A stretch of 64,000 nt of DNA from Salinisphaera sp049568105 (GTDB lineage: Bacteria > Pseudomonadota > Gammaproteobacteria > Nevskiales > Salinisphaeraceae). Under the pieces are notes generated by a model. It did no database searches, was not told where the DNA came from, and saw only the letters and a list, made by a program, of their open reading frames with translations. Position numbers and translations under genes: made by a program. Location: the NCBI RefSeq assembly GCF_049568105.1, contig NZ_CP145335.1, positions 1-64,000 on the forward strand, in the 5' to 3' direction. Of the stretch, positions 1 to 8,198 are shown in pieces (positions within the stretch are counted from its first letter, which is position 1; each line of letters begins with the position of its first letter).

Positions 1-1314
1 TTGGCGAATACTCTTTGGCAGCGCTGTCTGAGCCACATCGAGACTCGACTGTCGGAAAAAGACGTCAACCTCTGGCTACGGCCGCTGGAAGCCCATTTCG
101 GCGAGGACGGCCTGGATCTGATGGCCCCCAACGAGGTGGTACGCGATCAGGTCGAGCGCGAACTCCGCGCCCCGATCGCCAATGCCTTGAGCGAACTGGG
201 CGAGCAGCCACGACGCATTCGGGTACTGGTCGGCGGCGGCAAAGCCGCCGAGACACCGGTCGAAGGTGAAGCGCCGGCTCTGACCGATACCAAGCGTCAC
301 AATCTCGATCCGCGCTATACGTTCGAATCGTTCGTTCAGGGCAAGTCCAACCAGATCGCCCGGGCCGCTGCAGAGCAGGCCTCGGACCCCGAGAACATGG
401 CCTATAACCCGCTGTTGATCTACGGCGGTGTGGGTCTGGGCAAGACCCATCTGATGCAGAGCGTCGGTCATCGGTTGCTCGCCAACAACCCGCGCGCCCG
501 AATCGCCTACGTCCGCTCCGAGCACTTCGTCAACGAAATGATCACGGCCATCCGCCACAATCGGATGGACCAGTTCAAGGAGCACTACCGGACCCTGGAA
601 GCGCTGCTGATCGACGACATCCAGTTCTTCGCCAACAAGGATCGCTCCCAGGAAGAATTCTTCCACACCTTCAATTCGTTGCTGGAAGCAAACCAGCGGA
701 TCGTGATCACCTGCGATCGCTTTCCCAAAGAAGTCGAAGGACTCGAAGATCGCTTGAAGTCGCGTTTTTCCTGGGGGCTATCGGTTGCCGTCGAACCGCC
801 GGAACTCGAGACCCGGGTCGCCATCCTGCTGTCCAAGGCCGACAACCACAGCGTCGAACTGCCGCAGGAAGTGGCGTTTTTTATCGCCAAGCGCGTGCGC
901 TCGAACGTCCGCGATCTGGAAGGGGCGTTGCATCGACTCAAGGCATCCGCCCAGATCACCGGCGCACCGATCACGGTCGACTTCGCCAAGCAAGCGCTCT
1001 ACGACATGCTCGCCGTCTACGACCGCCTGGTCACTCTGGAAAACATCCAGAAGACAGTCGCCGAGTATTACAAGATCCGGCTCGCCGACCTACTCGGCAA
1101 GAAACGAACGCGCACCATCGCGCGACCACGCCAGCTCGCCATGGCTCTGGCCAAGGAACTGACCAATCACAGCCTGCCGGAAATCGGCCAAGGCTTTGGC
1201 GGCCGTGACCACACGACGGTTCTGCATGCCTGCCGCAAGGTCAAAGAGCTTCGGGAGACCGATACCCGAATGGATGAGGATTACGTCAATCTGAGTCGAA
1301 TTCTCACCAGCTAG
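1..1314 (+). CDS. dnaA: Chromosomal replication initiator protein DnaA
   Basis: DnaA is the AAA+ initiator that binds DnaA boxes, melts the origin and loads the replicative helicase. The 437-residue product has the N-terminal DnaB-interaction domain, a variable linker (about residues 78-100), the ATPase core with Walker A GGVGLGKT (142-149) and Walker B-type LLIDDIQF (near 202-209). It ends in the domain IV DNA-binding signature GFGGRDHTTVLHACRKV. The start is TTG at base 1, and the deposited sequence evidently begins at this codon, so its promoter lies outside the window. Length is ordinary for the family. It is followed by an origin-like region and dnaN, the standard initiation cluster. Confidence 0.98.
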   Translation: MANTLWQRCLSHIETRLSEKDVNLWLRPLEAHFGEDGLDLMAPNEVVRDQVERELRAPIANALSELGEQPRRIRVLVGGGKAAETPVEGEAPALTDTKRHNLDPRYTFESFVQGKSNQIARAAAEQASDPENMAYNPLLIYGGVGLGKTHLMQSVGHRLLANNPRARIAYVRSEHFVNEMITAIRHNRMDQFKEHYRTLEALLIDDIQFFANKDRSQEEFFHTFNSLLEANQRIVITCDRFPKEVEGLEDRLKSRFSWGLSVAVEPPELETRVAILLSKADNHSVELPQEVAFFIAKRVRSNVRDLEGALHRLKASAQITGAPITVDFAKQALYDMLAVYDRLVTLENIQKTVAEYYKIRLADLLGKKRTRTIARPRQLAMALAKELTNHSLPEIGQGFGGRDHTTVLHACRKVKELRETDTRMDEDYVNLSRILTS

Positions 1315-1569
1315 CTGTGGATAACGCGTGCATAACCTATAAAGTATCGAAGCCGCCCCGGCCCGTGGATAAATTACACACAGTTCATCCACAGGCCAAC
1401 AACAACTTCATAACGGCTTTCACTACAGGGTTTCGCATAGCGCAAGACGCTGATTTATAAATAAAAATAGAGATATTCACAGGAAATGCCTCCAGTGATT
1501 ATTACTACTACTAACTTTTCTTAGAGCATTTAAGACAACAAGACGGATACCGTTCGGAGACCCTAGTCC
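1315..1569. other. Putative replication origin region (dnaA-dnaN intergenic) with DnaA boxes and a DnaA-trio
   Basis: This gap holds a consensus DnaA box TGTGGATAA (1316-1324, reverse orientation). Near-consensus boxes are CGTGGATAA (1364-1372), TTACACACA (1374-1382), TCATCCACA (1385-1393) and ATATTCACA (1473-1481). An AT-rich stretch follows the boxes (about 1452-1475). Five consecutive trinucleotides TTA TTA CTA CTA CTA lie at 1499-1513, the complement of the 3'-(A/G)AT-5' DnaA-trio described for Bacillus subtilis. The order boxes, short spacer, trio, AT-rich DNA matches a bacterial basal origin. No GATC site occurs in these 255 bases. The region upstream of dnaA, another common origin position, is outside the window, so origin function here is inferred. 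Confidence 0.7.
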
Positions 1570-2670
1570 ATGCAGTTCTCAGTCCAACGTAGAGATATCC
1601 TGTCGGCGCTTCAGACCGTGATCGGTGTCGTCGAACGACGGCAAACGATGCCGATCCTGTCGAATGTCTTAATTCAAGGGACCAGCAACCAGTTGACGAT
1701 CACGGCGACCGACCTCGAACTCGAGTTGGTCACACATTGCCCAGCAGTGATCGAAGCACCGGGAGAGATCGCAGTCCCTGCACGCAAGTTGCTAGATATC
1801 TGTCGCGGACTGCCGGACGACGCAGAGATTCGCTGTGTCCAAGAAGCCAATCAAACCAAGCTCCAATCCGGCCGCTCACGTTTCACCCTTGCCAGTCTGT
1901 CGGCACAGGACTGGCCGCATCTCGACGAAGTCGAAAGCGGGCAAGAGATCACGTTGTCAGAAAGTGTGCTCAAACAGCTCCTGGATCGGACCCATTTCGC
2001 CATGGCCCACCAGGATGTCCGCTACTATCTCAACGGCTTGCTGGTGGTACTGCGCAGCGATCGAGTCCGTTGTGTGGCTACCGATGGCCACCGACTGGCC
2101 CTAAGCGAAGCACCGGTCGAACTGACAATCCAGGAACCGACTCAGGCGATCGTGCCCCGTAAGGCGATCACTGAACTGGTTCGACTGTTGGGCGGCAGCG
2201 AAGCCGAAATCACGCTCTGGCTGTCCAACAAGCATTTGCGGATCCAGCTCGCCGGGCTGACTTTTACCACCAAACTGATCGATGGCCGGTTCCCCGATTA
2301 CGAGCGCGTCATCCCGGACAACCCGGAGCGGCAGATGCATGCCCACCGGGACACCATCCGGCAGGCCTTATCGCGGACGGCCATCCTATCCAACGAAAAA
2401 TTTGGTGGCGTTCGTCTATCGTTGTCCCAACATACGTTGAGGCTGCAGGCTCAAAACGTGGAACGCGAAGAAGCCGAAGATGAAATCGAGGTCAGTTACA
2501 ACGATGAACCGATGGAAATCGGGTTCAACGTAAGTTATCTATTGGACGCGCTAGGTGCGATGGATAGCGAAGAGTTCCAACTCGCGCTATCCGGTCCAGA
2601 CAGCAGTGGTCTGTTGACGGCGGTTGGTGATACCCAGAGCCGCTATGTCGTCATGCCGATGCGTCTGTAG
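1570..2670 (+). CDS. dnaN: DNA polymerase III subunit beta (sliding clamp)
   Basis: This is the ring-forming processivity clamp that tethers DNA polymerase III and serves as docking platform for MutS, Hda and translesion polymerases. The 366-residue length equals that of the E. coli protein. The N-terminus (MQFSVQRRDILSALQTVIGVVERRQTMPILSNVLI in pattern) and the C-terminal end VVMPMRL are family hallmarks, the latter contributing to the protein-binding cleft. Three repeated clamp domains of about 120 residues fit the length. ATG start at 1570; recF begins 21 bases after its stop, suggesting cotranscription. Confidence 0.98.
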   Translation: MQFSVQRRDILSALQTVIGVVERRQTMPILSNVLIQGTSNQLTITATDLELELVTHCPAVIEAPGEIAVPARKLLDICRGLPDDAEIRCVQEANQTKLQSGRSRFTLASLSAQDWPHLDEVESGQEITLSESVLKQLLDRTHFAMAHQDVRYYLNGLLVVLRSDRVRCVATDGHRLALSEAPVELTIQEPTQAIVPRKAITELVRLLGGSEAEITLWLSNKHLRIQLAGLTFTTKLIDGRFPDYERVIPDNPERQMHAHRDTIRQALSRTAILSNEKFGGVRLSLSQHTLRLQAQNVEREEAEDEIEVSYNDEPMEIGFNVSYLLDALGAMDSEEFQLALSGPDSSGLLTAVGDTQSRYVVMPMRL

Positions 2671-2691
2671 CCATCGCAAACCGGCCGCCGT

Positions 2692-3765
2692 GTGCAGCTC
2701 GATACGCTCTACGTCCAGAATTTCAGATGCATAGCCACCGGTGATATTTCGTTATCGCCTCAGGTCAACTGCATCGTGGGCGACAATGCCTCCGGCAAGA
2801 CGACACTGCTGGAGGCGATTTATATACTGGGGCGGGGTGAGTCGTTCCGTCAGTCCCGCCTGTCCAAGGCCATACGGCAACAAGCCGATAGCTTTACGCT
2901 GCGCACTCGTCTTTTGGGGGATCATGACAGTCGGCACCGAATCGGAGCCCACGTCACCCGGGGCAGCAATCGATTCAAGCTCGACGATCAAACCGAAACC
3001 CGTCGTTTCGATCTAATCAGTACGCTGCCGTTGCAGCATATCGACCCCAATGTGCATCGCCTGCTTGAGCAGGGACCCAAGTACCGCCGACACTTTCTAG
3101 ATTGGGGCGTGTTCCACGTGGAGCATGCTTTTTTTCCAGCTTGGCGTCGCTATCGGCGGGCCTTGAAACAGCGCAATCGGGCCCTGCGTGCCCATCAACC
3201 CAAACACCAGGTGATTGCCTGGGACGCCGAACTGGTTCAGCAGGGCGAGATTATCGACGCCTGTCGACGCCAATACCTTGAGCATATCAAGCGCCGGCTG
3301 CCCGAAAGCACTCGTCGGTTGGTTGGCGATGACGACCTAACTTTCGTCTATCACCCAGGCTGGCGGGGCGAACAGGGCTTCGGTCATGCGCTCGCCAACA
3401 GCCTCGATCAGGACATCCGGGCTGGGTTTACCCAACACGGGCCACATCGTGCCGATATGCAGGTCTCGGTGGCATCGACTCAGGCCCGCGACTGGGTTTC
3501 ACGCGGTCAGCAAAAATTGCTGACCGCTGCCTTGTTGTTGGCCCAGGCCGATATTCTGCATGCCAAGCGCGGCATCCGACCGATACTCCTACTCGACGAC
3601 ATGGCTGCTGAGCTTGGCCATACTTATAGAAAAGCCTTGGCCTCCGAGGTTATTCGCGTTGGCGCCCAGAGTTTTCTCACTTTTCTCAACCGCGAGTCGA
3701 TTCCCGAATTGTTGGCCGAATCGCGGATGTTTCATGTGGAACAGGGTTGCGTAACTACGCCCTAA
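2692..3765 (+). CDS. recF: DNA replication and repair protein RecF
   Basis: RecF is an SMC-like ATPase that, with RecO and RecR, loads RecA at single-strand gaps. The 357-residue product has Walker A GDNASGKT at 30-37 and a Walker B-type segment ILLLDDMAAELG late in the protein, the usual layout for a globular ABC-type ATPase without long coiled coils. The start is GTG at 2692; no better start lies nearby. The coding sequence contains two parS-like palindromes (3110-3125 and 3728-3743), both encoding the peptide FHVE. It sits between dnaN and gyrB as in most gammaproteobacteria. Confidence 0.97.
   Translation: MQLDTLYVQNFRCIATGDISLSPQVNCIVGDNASGKTTLLEAIYILGRGESFRQSRLSKAIRQQADSFTLRTRLLGDHDSRHRIGAHVTRGSNRFKLDDQTETRRFDLISTLPLQHIDPNVHRLLEQGPKYRRHFLDWGVFHVEHAFFPAWRRYRRALKQRNRALRAHQPKHQVIAWDAELVQQGEIIDACRRQYLEHIKRRLPESTRRLVGDDDLTFVYHPGWRGEQGFGHALANSLDQDIRAGFTQHGPHRADMQVSVASTQARDWVSRGQQKLLTAALLLAQADILHAKRGIRPILLLDDMAAELGHTYRKALASEVIRVGAQSFLTFLNRESIPELLAESRMFHVEQGCVTTP
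3110..3125. promoter_or_regulatory. parS-like ParB binding site 1
   Basis: TGTTCCACGTGGAGCA differs at one base from the perfect palindrome TGTTCCACGTGGAACA, the form of parS known in Pseudomonas. It lies inside recF, 3 kb from the putative origin. ParB-parS complexes near oriC recruit ParA and SMC for chromosome segregation. The parAB genes are not in this window; in relatives they lie on the other side of dnaA. Three more candidates occur within 18 kb. Confidence 0.75.
3728..3743. promoter_or_regulatory. parS-like ParB binding site 2
   Basis: TGTTTCATGTGGAACA, at the 3' end of recF, fits the degenerate parS palindrome TGTTYCAYRTGRAACA. It departs from TGTTCCACGTGGAACA at two bases. Its reverse complement matches the site at 17500-17515 at 15 of 16 bases, which argues for a shared recognition sequence rather than chance. 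Confidence 0.65.
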
Positions 3766-3820
3766 ACCAACAGTCGTGCTAAAATCAACCGTTTATTCAT
3801 GACCTTCGGGTTTGATTCGA

Positions 3821-6241
3821 ATGGCTGAATCCAACGGCGATTACAACTCCAGCAGCATCAAGGTCCTCAAGGGGTTGGAGGCAGTCCGCAAACGACCGGG
3901 AATGTACATCGGCGATACCGATGACGGCACCGGTTTGCACCATATGGTGTTTGAGGTCGTTGACAATGCGATCGACGAAGCCCTTGCGGGCTACTGCAAT
4001 GAAATCGCTGTGACCATTCATCGCGACCAGAGTATTACCGTGTCCGACGACGGCCGCGGTATCCCGGTCGATATGCATGAAGGCGAGGGCAAACCGGCCG
4101 CCGAAGTCATCATGACCGTGTTGCACGCAGGCGGTAAGTTCGATGCCAATTCCTACAAAGTTTCAGGCGGCCTGCACGGTGTCGGTGTATCGGTCGTTAA
4201 CGCCTTGTCCGATCGGCTGGAACTCAATATCCACCGCGACGGCCATCATTACCGCCAAAGCTACAGCATGGGCGAGCCGATGGATGAGCTGGCCGAGCTC
4301 GGGGTGACCGACAAGACCGGCACCGCGATCCACTTCCATCCGAGCGGCGATGTTTTTAGCAACATCACGTTCAATTACGACATTCTCGCCAAGCGGCTAC
4401 GGGAATTGTCCTTTCTCAATTCGGGCGTGCGTATCCGTCTGATCGAAGAGGCCAGCGAGCGGGACGTCGTGTTCGAATACGAAGGTGGTATCCGTGCCTT
4501 CGTCGAGAATCTCAACGAGAACAAGACCCAGCTCCACGATACGGTGTTCTATTTCACGACCGAGCAAGACGAAATCGTCGTCGAGGTCGCGATGCAGTGG
4601 AACGATTCCTATCAGGAAAGCGTGTTCTGCTATACCAACAACATTCCGCAGCGGGATGGGGGTACCCATCTGGCCGGCTTTCGCGGCGCACTGACGCGGG
4701 CGCTGAATGGGTATATCGAGTCCGAAGGACTGGCCAAGAAAGAAAAGGTCGCGCCGACCGGCGATGACGCCCGCGAAGGCCTCACTGCGGTGATTTCGGT
4801 CAAGGTGCCGGATCCGAAGTTCTCTTCCCAGACCAAAGAAAAACTGGTGTCTTCGGAAGTTCGTGCAGCCGTGGAATCGTCGGTGAGCGCTCAGCTTAAC
4901 GATTTCCTGCTCGAAAATCCGCGCGAGGCGAAACTGATTGCCGCGAAGGTCGTCGATGCCGCCCGAGCACGCGATGCCGCTCGGCGTGCCCGCGACATGA
5001 CACGCCGCAAGGGCGCGTTGGATATCGCAGGTCTGCCCGGCAAGCTCGCGGACTGTCAGGAAAAAGACCCCTCAGCCTCCGAGCTGTTTCTGGTTGAGGG
5101 CGACTCGGCCGGCGGCTCCGCCAAGCAAGGCCGCGATCGCCACTATCAGGCGATTCTGCCGCTCAAAGGCAAGATCCTGAACGTAGAGAAGGCTCGCTTC
5201 GACAAGATGCTGTCCTCGGCCGAGGTCGGCACACTGATTACGGCTCTGGGCTGTGGTATCGGCCGCGACGAATACGATCCGAGCAAGCTGCGCTATCACC
5301 GGATCATCATCATGACCGATGCCGACGTGGACGGCTCGCATATCCGGACGCTGCTGTTAACGTTCTTCTATCGCCAGATGTTCGAGCTGATCGAGGCTGG
5401 CTATGTATATATCGCCCAGCCGCCGTTGTATAAGGTCAAATCTGGCAAGCAGGAATACTACGTCAAGGACGACAAGGAGTTGTCCAACTATCTGCTGCGT
5501 CTGGCGCTCAATAAGGCCGAATTTCGCGTGAGTGCGGATGCGCCGCCGATCGCCGAAGATGCACTTTCGGACCTCGCGCATCGCTATATGAGCATGCTCG
5601 AAGACATCGATCGGTTGGCACGTCGCTTTGATCCAGCCACGCTGAGCGAGATGACCTATCTCGAGCCTGTGACTCCGGAGCTGTTTGCCGACGCTGCGCG
5701 TATGCAGGCGTGGGCAAGCGATCTCCAGGCCCGCCTCGATGCTCGCGACGAGCCGCGGCACCGCTACGAGGTTCAGATCAAGCCGGCCGACGACGAACAT
5801 CCCCTGCATCTGCAGGTCACCCGCTATAGCCACGGTATTCCGCATATTTTCGTCTGGCACGAAGATTTCTTCACCAGCCCGGAATACACCCGGATTTCGG
5901 CGCTCGGCCAGCAACTGATCCAGCTGATCGGCGAGGGCGCTTACGTCACACGCGGCGAACGCGAGCAGCAGGTCTCGACTTTCGATGCGGCCTACCACTG
6001 GCTGCTCGAGCAAGCCAAGCGCGGCTTGAATGTGCAGCGTTACAAGGGCTTGGGCGAAATGAATCCGGAACAGCTGTGGGAGACCACGATGGATCCGAAC
6101 AGCCGTCGGCTGATGCAGGTCAAGATCGACGATGCAGTCGGCGCCGATCAGATCTTCACCACGCTGATGGGCGACCACGTGGAACCCCGGCGTGAGTTCA
6201 TCGAGCGTAATGCGTTGATGGTGTCGAATCTCGACGTCTAG
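3821..6241 (+). CDS. gyrB: DNA gyrase subunit B
   Basis: This is the ATPase and TOPRIM subunit of DNA gyrase, which introduces negative supercoils with GyrA. From ATG at 3821 the product has 806 residues, the length typical of gammaproteobacterial GyrB with its extra insert in the TOPRIM region. Seen in order are SSSIKVLKGLEAVRKRPGMY at the N-terminus, the GHKL ATPase motif EVVDNAIDEALAG, the TOPRIM motifs EGDSAGGSAKQGRDR and DADVDGSHIRTLLL, and the C-terminal QRYKGLGEMNPEQLWETTM. An in-frame TTG at 3812 would add three residues; ATG gives the conventional N-terminus. A strong terminator follows. Confidence 0.98.
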   Translation: MAESNGDYNSSSIKVLKGLEAVRKRPGMYIGDTDDGTGLHHMVFEVVDNAIDEALAGYCNEIAVTIHRDQSITVSDDGRGIPVDMHEGEGKPAAEVIMTVLHAGGKFDANSYKVSGGLHGVGVSVVNALSDRLELNIHRDGHHYRQSYSMGEPMDELAELGVTDKTGTAIHFHPSGDVFSNITFNYDILAKRLRELSFLNSGVRIRLIEEASERDVVFEYEGGIRAFVENLNENKTQLHDTVFYFTTEQDEIVVEVAMQWNDSYQESVFCYTNNIPQRDGGTHLAGFRGALTRALNGYIESEGLAKKEKVAPTGDDAREGLTAVISVKVPDPKFSSQTKEKLVSSEVRAAVESSVSAQLNDFLLENPREAKLIAAKVVDAARARDAARRARDMTRRKGALDIAGLPGKLADCQEKDPSASELFLVEGDSAGGSAKQGRDRHYQAILPLKGKILNVEKARFDKMLSSAEVGTLITALGCGIGRDEYDPSKLRYHRIIIMTDADVDGSHIRTLLLTFFYRQMFELIEAGYVYIAQPPLYKVKSGKQEYYVKDDKELSNYLLRLALNKAEFRVSADAPPIAEDALSDLAHRYMSMLEDIDRLARRFDPATLSEMTYLEPVTPELFADAARMQAWASDLQARLDARDEPRHRYEVQIKPADDEHPLHLQVTRYSHGIPHIFVWHEDFFTSPEYTRISALGQQLIQLIGEGAYVTRGEREQQVSTFDAAYHWLLEQAKRGLNVQRYKGLGEMNPEQLWETTMDPNSRRLMQVKIDDAVGADQIFTTLMGDHVEPRREFIERNALMVSNLDV

Positions 6242-6268
6242 CCTATACCTGCCTGGCTAAGGCTAATG

Positions 6269-6311
6269 AGCCACGATGCCGCGATATGAACGCGGTATCG
6301 TGGCTTTTTTT
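6269..6311 (+). terminator. Rho-independent terminator after gyrB
   Basis: A 15-base stem (6269-6283 paired with 6291-6305, one G-T pair) with a seven-base loop is followed by a run of T residues. It starts 28 bases after the gyrB stop and closes the dnaN-recF-gyrB transcription unit. Confidence 0.92.
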
Positions 6312-7644
6312 CGTTCAAGGCCGTGGGCTGTAGAACGTGGGCTGTAAGTGCCCAGTGCCTCGCCGCGCGGGCCGCCGCGGATCGCCTGGCTCAAGCGCAC
6401 CGAGGCGGTACAGGGCTGCGCTGTCGTCTTGCAAAAGATCGCCCGAACCCGTCGTTGGCTTGGCCAGCCAGTACGGTCTGGATTGAGCCTGTTGTTATTG
6501 CCTAGTTGCGGTTGCGCATGGGGGCGCTCGCAAGTGCCCCGTGAGCGTCGCTGAGGCGCCCTGTCTGGCGATTCCAGACGAAAGGCAGAGAGGCTAGTGA
6601 GGGAAGGGCGATCAGGGCCGCTAATCAGCCGCCTATCGCTTCTGGCTATATCGGGGGGCTAATGACCTCGGGATCGCCTTTCGGCCACAGCCGATGTCTT
6701 CAAACGCAGCAAGCCAAGATTGCCTGCTTGTGGCCGTTGGATTGATGGCAACCCGGAACCAGGCCGGCATCCAGATGCAACGACCTCGCTCGAATTACGG
6801 CCCAAGACCCTTGTATCGATAGGCCGCGTCGTACTTGGGTACCGGATAGCACCTGCCGGATATGGGCCTGCGATAGTGGGGGGTCGGAATGTGTGCTATT
6901 GCTCGTGAGATCGTCTTTCAGCCGGCTTATCGCCCTGAATGAATACGGGCAGTCCTGCCCTAGGCGGTCATGCTTGGCTTACGGACCGCCCAAGTTGGTT
7001 GCTATTTCGCCCAGGCCGTATTCGCCACCGCCTGCCTGTCTTGGGCCGATGTGTGACGGCCGGTGTCGGCCATGGGAACGAGCGGCTGCTGGGGGCAGTG
7101 GTGCGGCGACGTGACCGCTCCCTTGAGCGCGCGGCGACGTCGCGATCGACGATGTGAGCGCTCAGGCCGGAATAAGCGCGGTACATACAACGTCCTGGCT
7201 TGGACTTGGTGTTAGGCCAGCGTTCTCATACCGGAGCCGGGCTGGAGGTCGCGCCTTGTCCTTGGCCAAGTGCGAGGCGCTGGGTCGCGCGGCACATATT
7301 GCGCCAGGCTGGTAATGTCGCCGGGCGCGCGCCGCGGTAATTGGGCATGAGCGGATGGTCTTTCCACGCAACATGGACGCAACGATCGATGTCGCGAAGG
7401 CAGGCCCGCGACGCCGATGGTGGATCTTATGTAAGTACGCGCCGTTCGCTATGCTGCGCCTTGCCGTGTGCCGTTAATTGTCGGGCGGCACTCGGCTTGG
7501 ACTCGTCAGATCGATCTACAGCACCGGTAACGCAGCGGATACGACATCGACGGTTCGGGCCTTCGGGCCGGTATGCGTCGCCGGTTTGGACGCGCTGGAA
7601 CCTGTCTGCGAGCGGCCCAGCGGGCCATGCCGGTTTAATTCGGT
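6312..7644. other. Intergenic stretch of 1.3 kb with no recognisable gene
   Basis: Between the gyrB terminator and the end of gmhB I see no convincing gene. Open frames on both strands are short, arginine- and serine-rich and lack ribosome binding sites or family motifs; the longest (7341-7838, plus strand) runs into gmhB antisense. No tRNA-like cloverleaf, obvious inverted repeat or transposase remnant was recognised. GATC is less frequent here (nine counted in about 1,330 bases) than in neighbouring genes, as expected for non-coding DNA. It may be a decayed gene or hold an unrecognised RNA. Confidence 0.6.
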
Positions 7645-8196
7645 CTAGCCGTGCAGGGCGGCCTCGGATAACAGACAGTCGACTGCAGCGGATAGATCGT
7701 CGAATACAGGCACGGCGGTCCAGCAGGAGCGTGCCGGGTCGATCGGTTTGCCCGAGCGAACGCCGATCGCGTGAACACCGAGCGCTTGAGCGGCCTCGAT
7801 ATCGCGACTGCTATCGCCGATCATCACGCAGTCGCTAGGGCGTAGGTTCCAGCGGCCGAGTATGTCCTCAAGCAGACCGGGCCGTGGTTTACGGCAGCGG
7901 CACTGGTCTTCTGTGGTATGCGGACAGAAGAAGACCCCGTCGAGCTGGATGCCAAGTTCGCCGAGCTGGCGCGCCATTTTATCGTGAATGGCGAATAGGT
8001 CGTCATAATCGAATAGCCCACGGCCAAGGCCAGACTGGTTGCTCGCGATTACGACCCGCAGCCCGGTGTGCTTCAGGCGTGCAATCGCCTCAAGACTACC
8101 GGGCAGCGGCTGCCATTCAGCAGGCGATTTGATGAACGCCTCGCTGTCGTGGTTGACGACCCCGTCGCGGTCGAGAATCACGGTCGAAAACGTCAC
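7645..8196 (-). CDS. gmhB: D-glycero-beta-D-manno-heptose 1,7-bisphosphate 7-phosphatase
   Basis: This HAD-superfamily phosphatase removes the C7 phosphate in ADP-heptose synthesis for the lipopolysaccharide inner core. Motifs are the nucleophile block ILDRDGVV, motif II ASNQSG, the GmhB-specific zinc-binding segment with CPH and CRC(R)KPRPG, and the late MIGDSSRDIEAA. The frame extends upstream into glyS, but GTG at 8196, just after the glyS TGA (8199-8201), gives the conventional start VTFSTVILDRDG and 183 residues. It is the last gene of glyQ-glyS-gmhB, an arrangement common in gammaproteobacteria. Confidence 0.93.
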   Translation of the reverse strand: MTFSTVILDRDGVVNHDSEAFIKSPAEWQPLPGSLEAIARLKHTGLRVVIASNQSGLGRGLFDYDDLFAIHDKMARQLGELGIQLDGVFFCPHTTEDQCRCRKPRPGLLEDILGRWNLRPSDCVMIGDSSRDIEAAQALGVHAIGVRSGKPIDPARSCWTAVPVFDDLSAAVDCLLSEAALHG

Positions 8197-8198
8197 CT

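Noticed and set aside
7341..7838. A 165-codon plus-strand open frame
   Set aside because: It runs antisense into gmhB, is rich in Arg and Ser, and has no ribosome binding site or motif.
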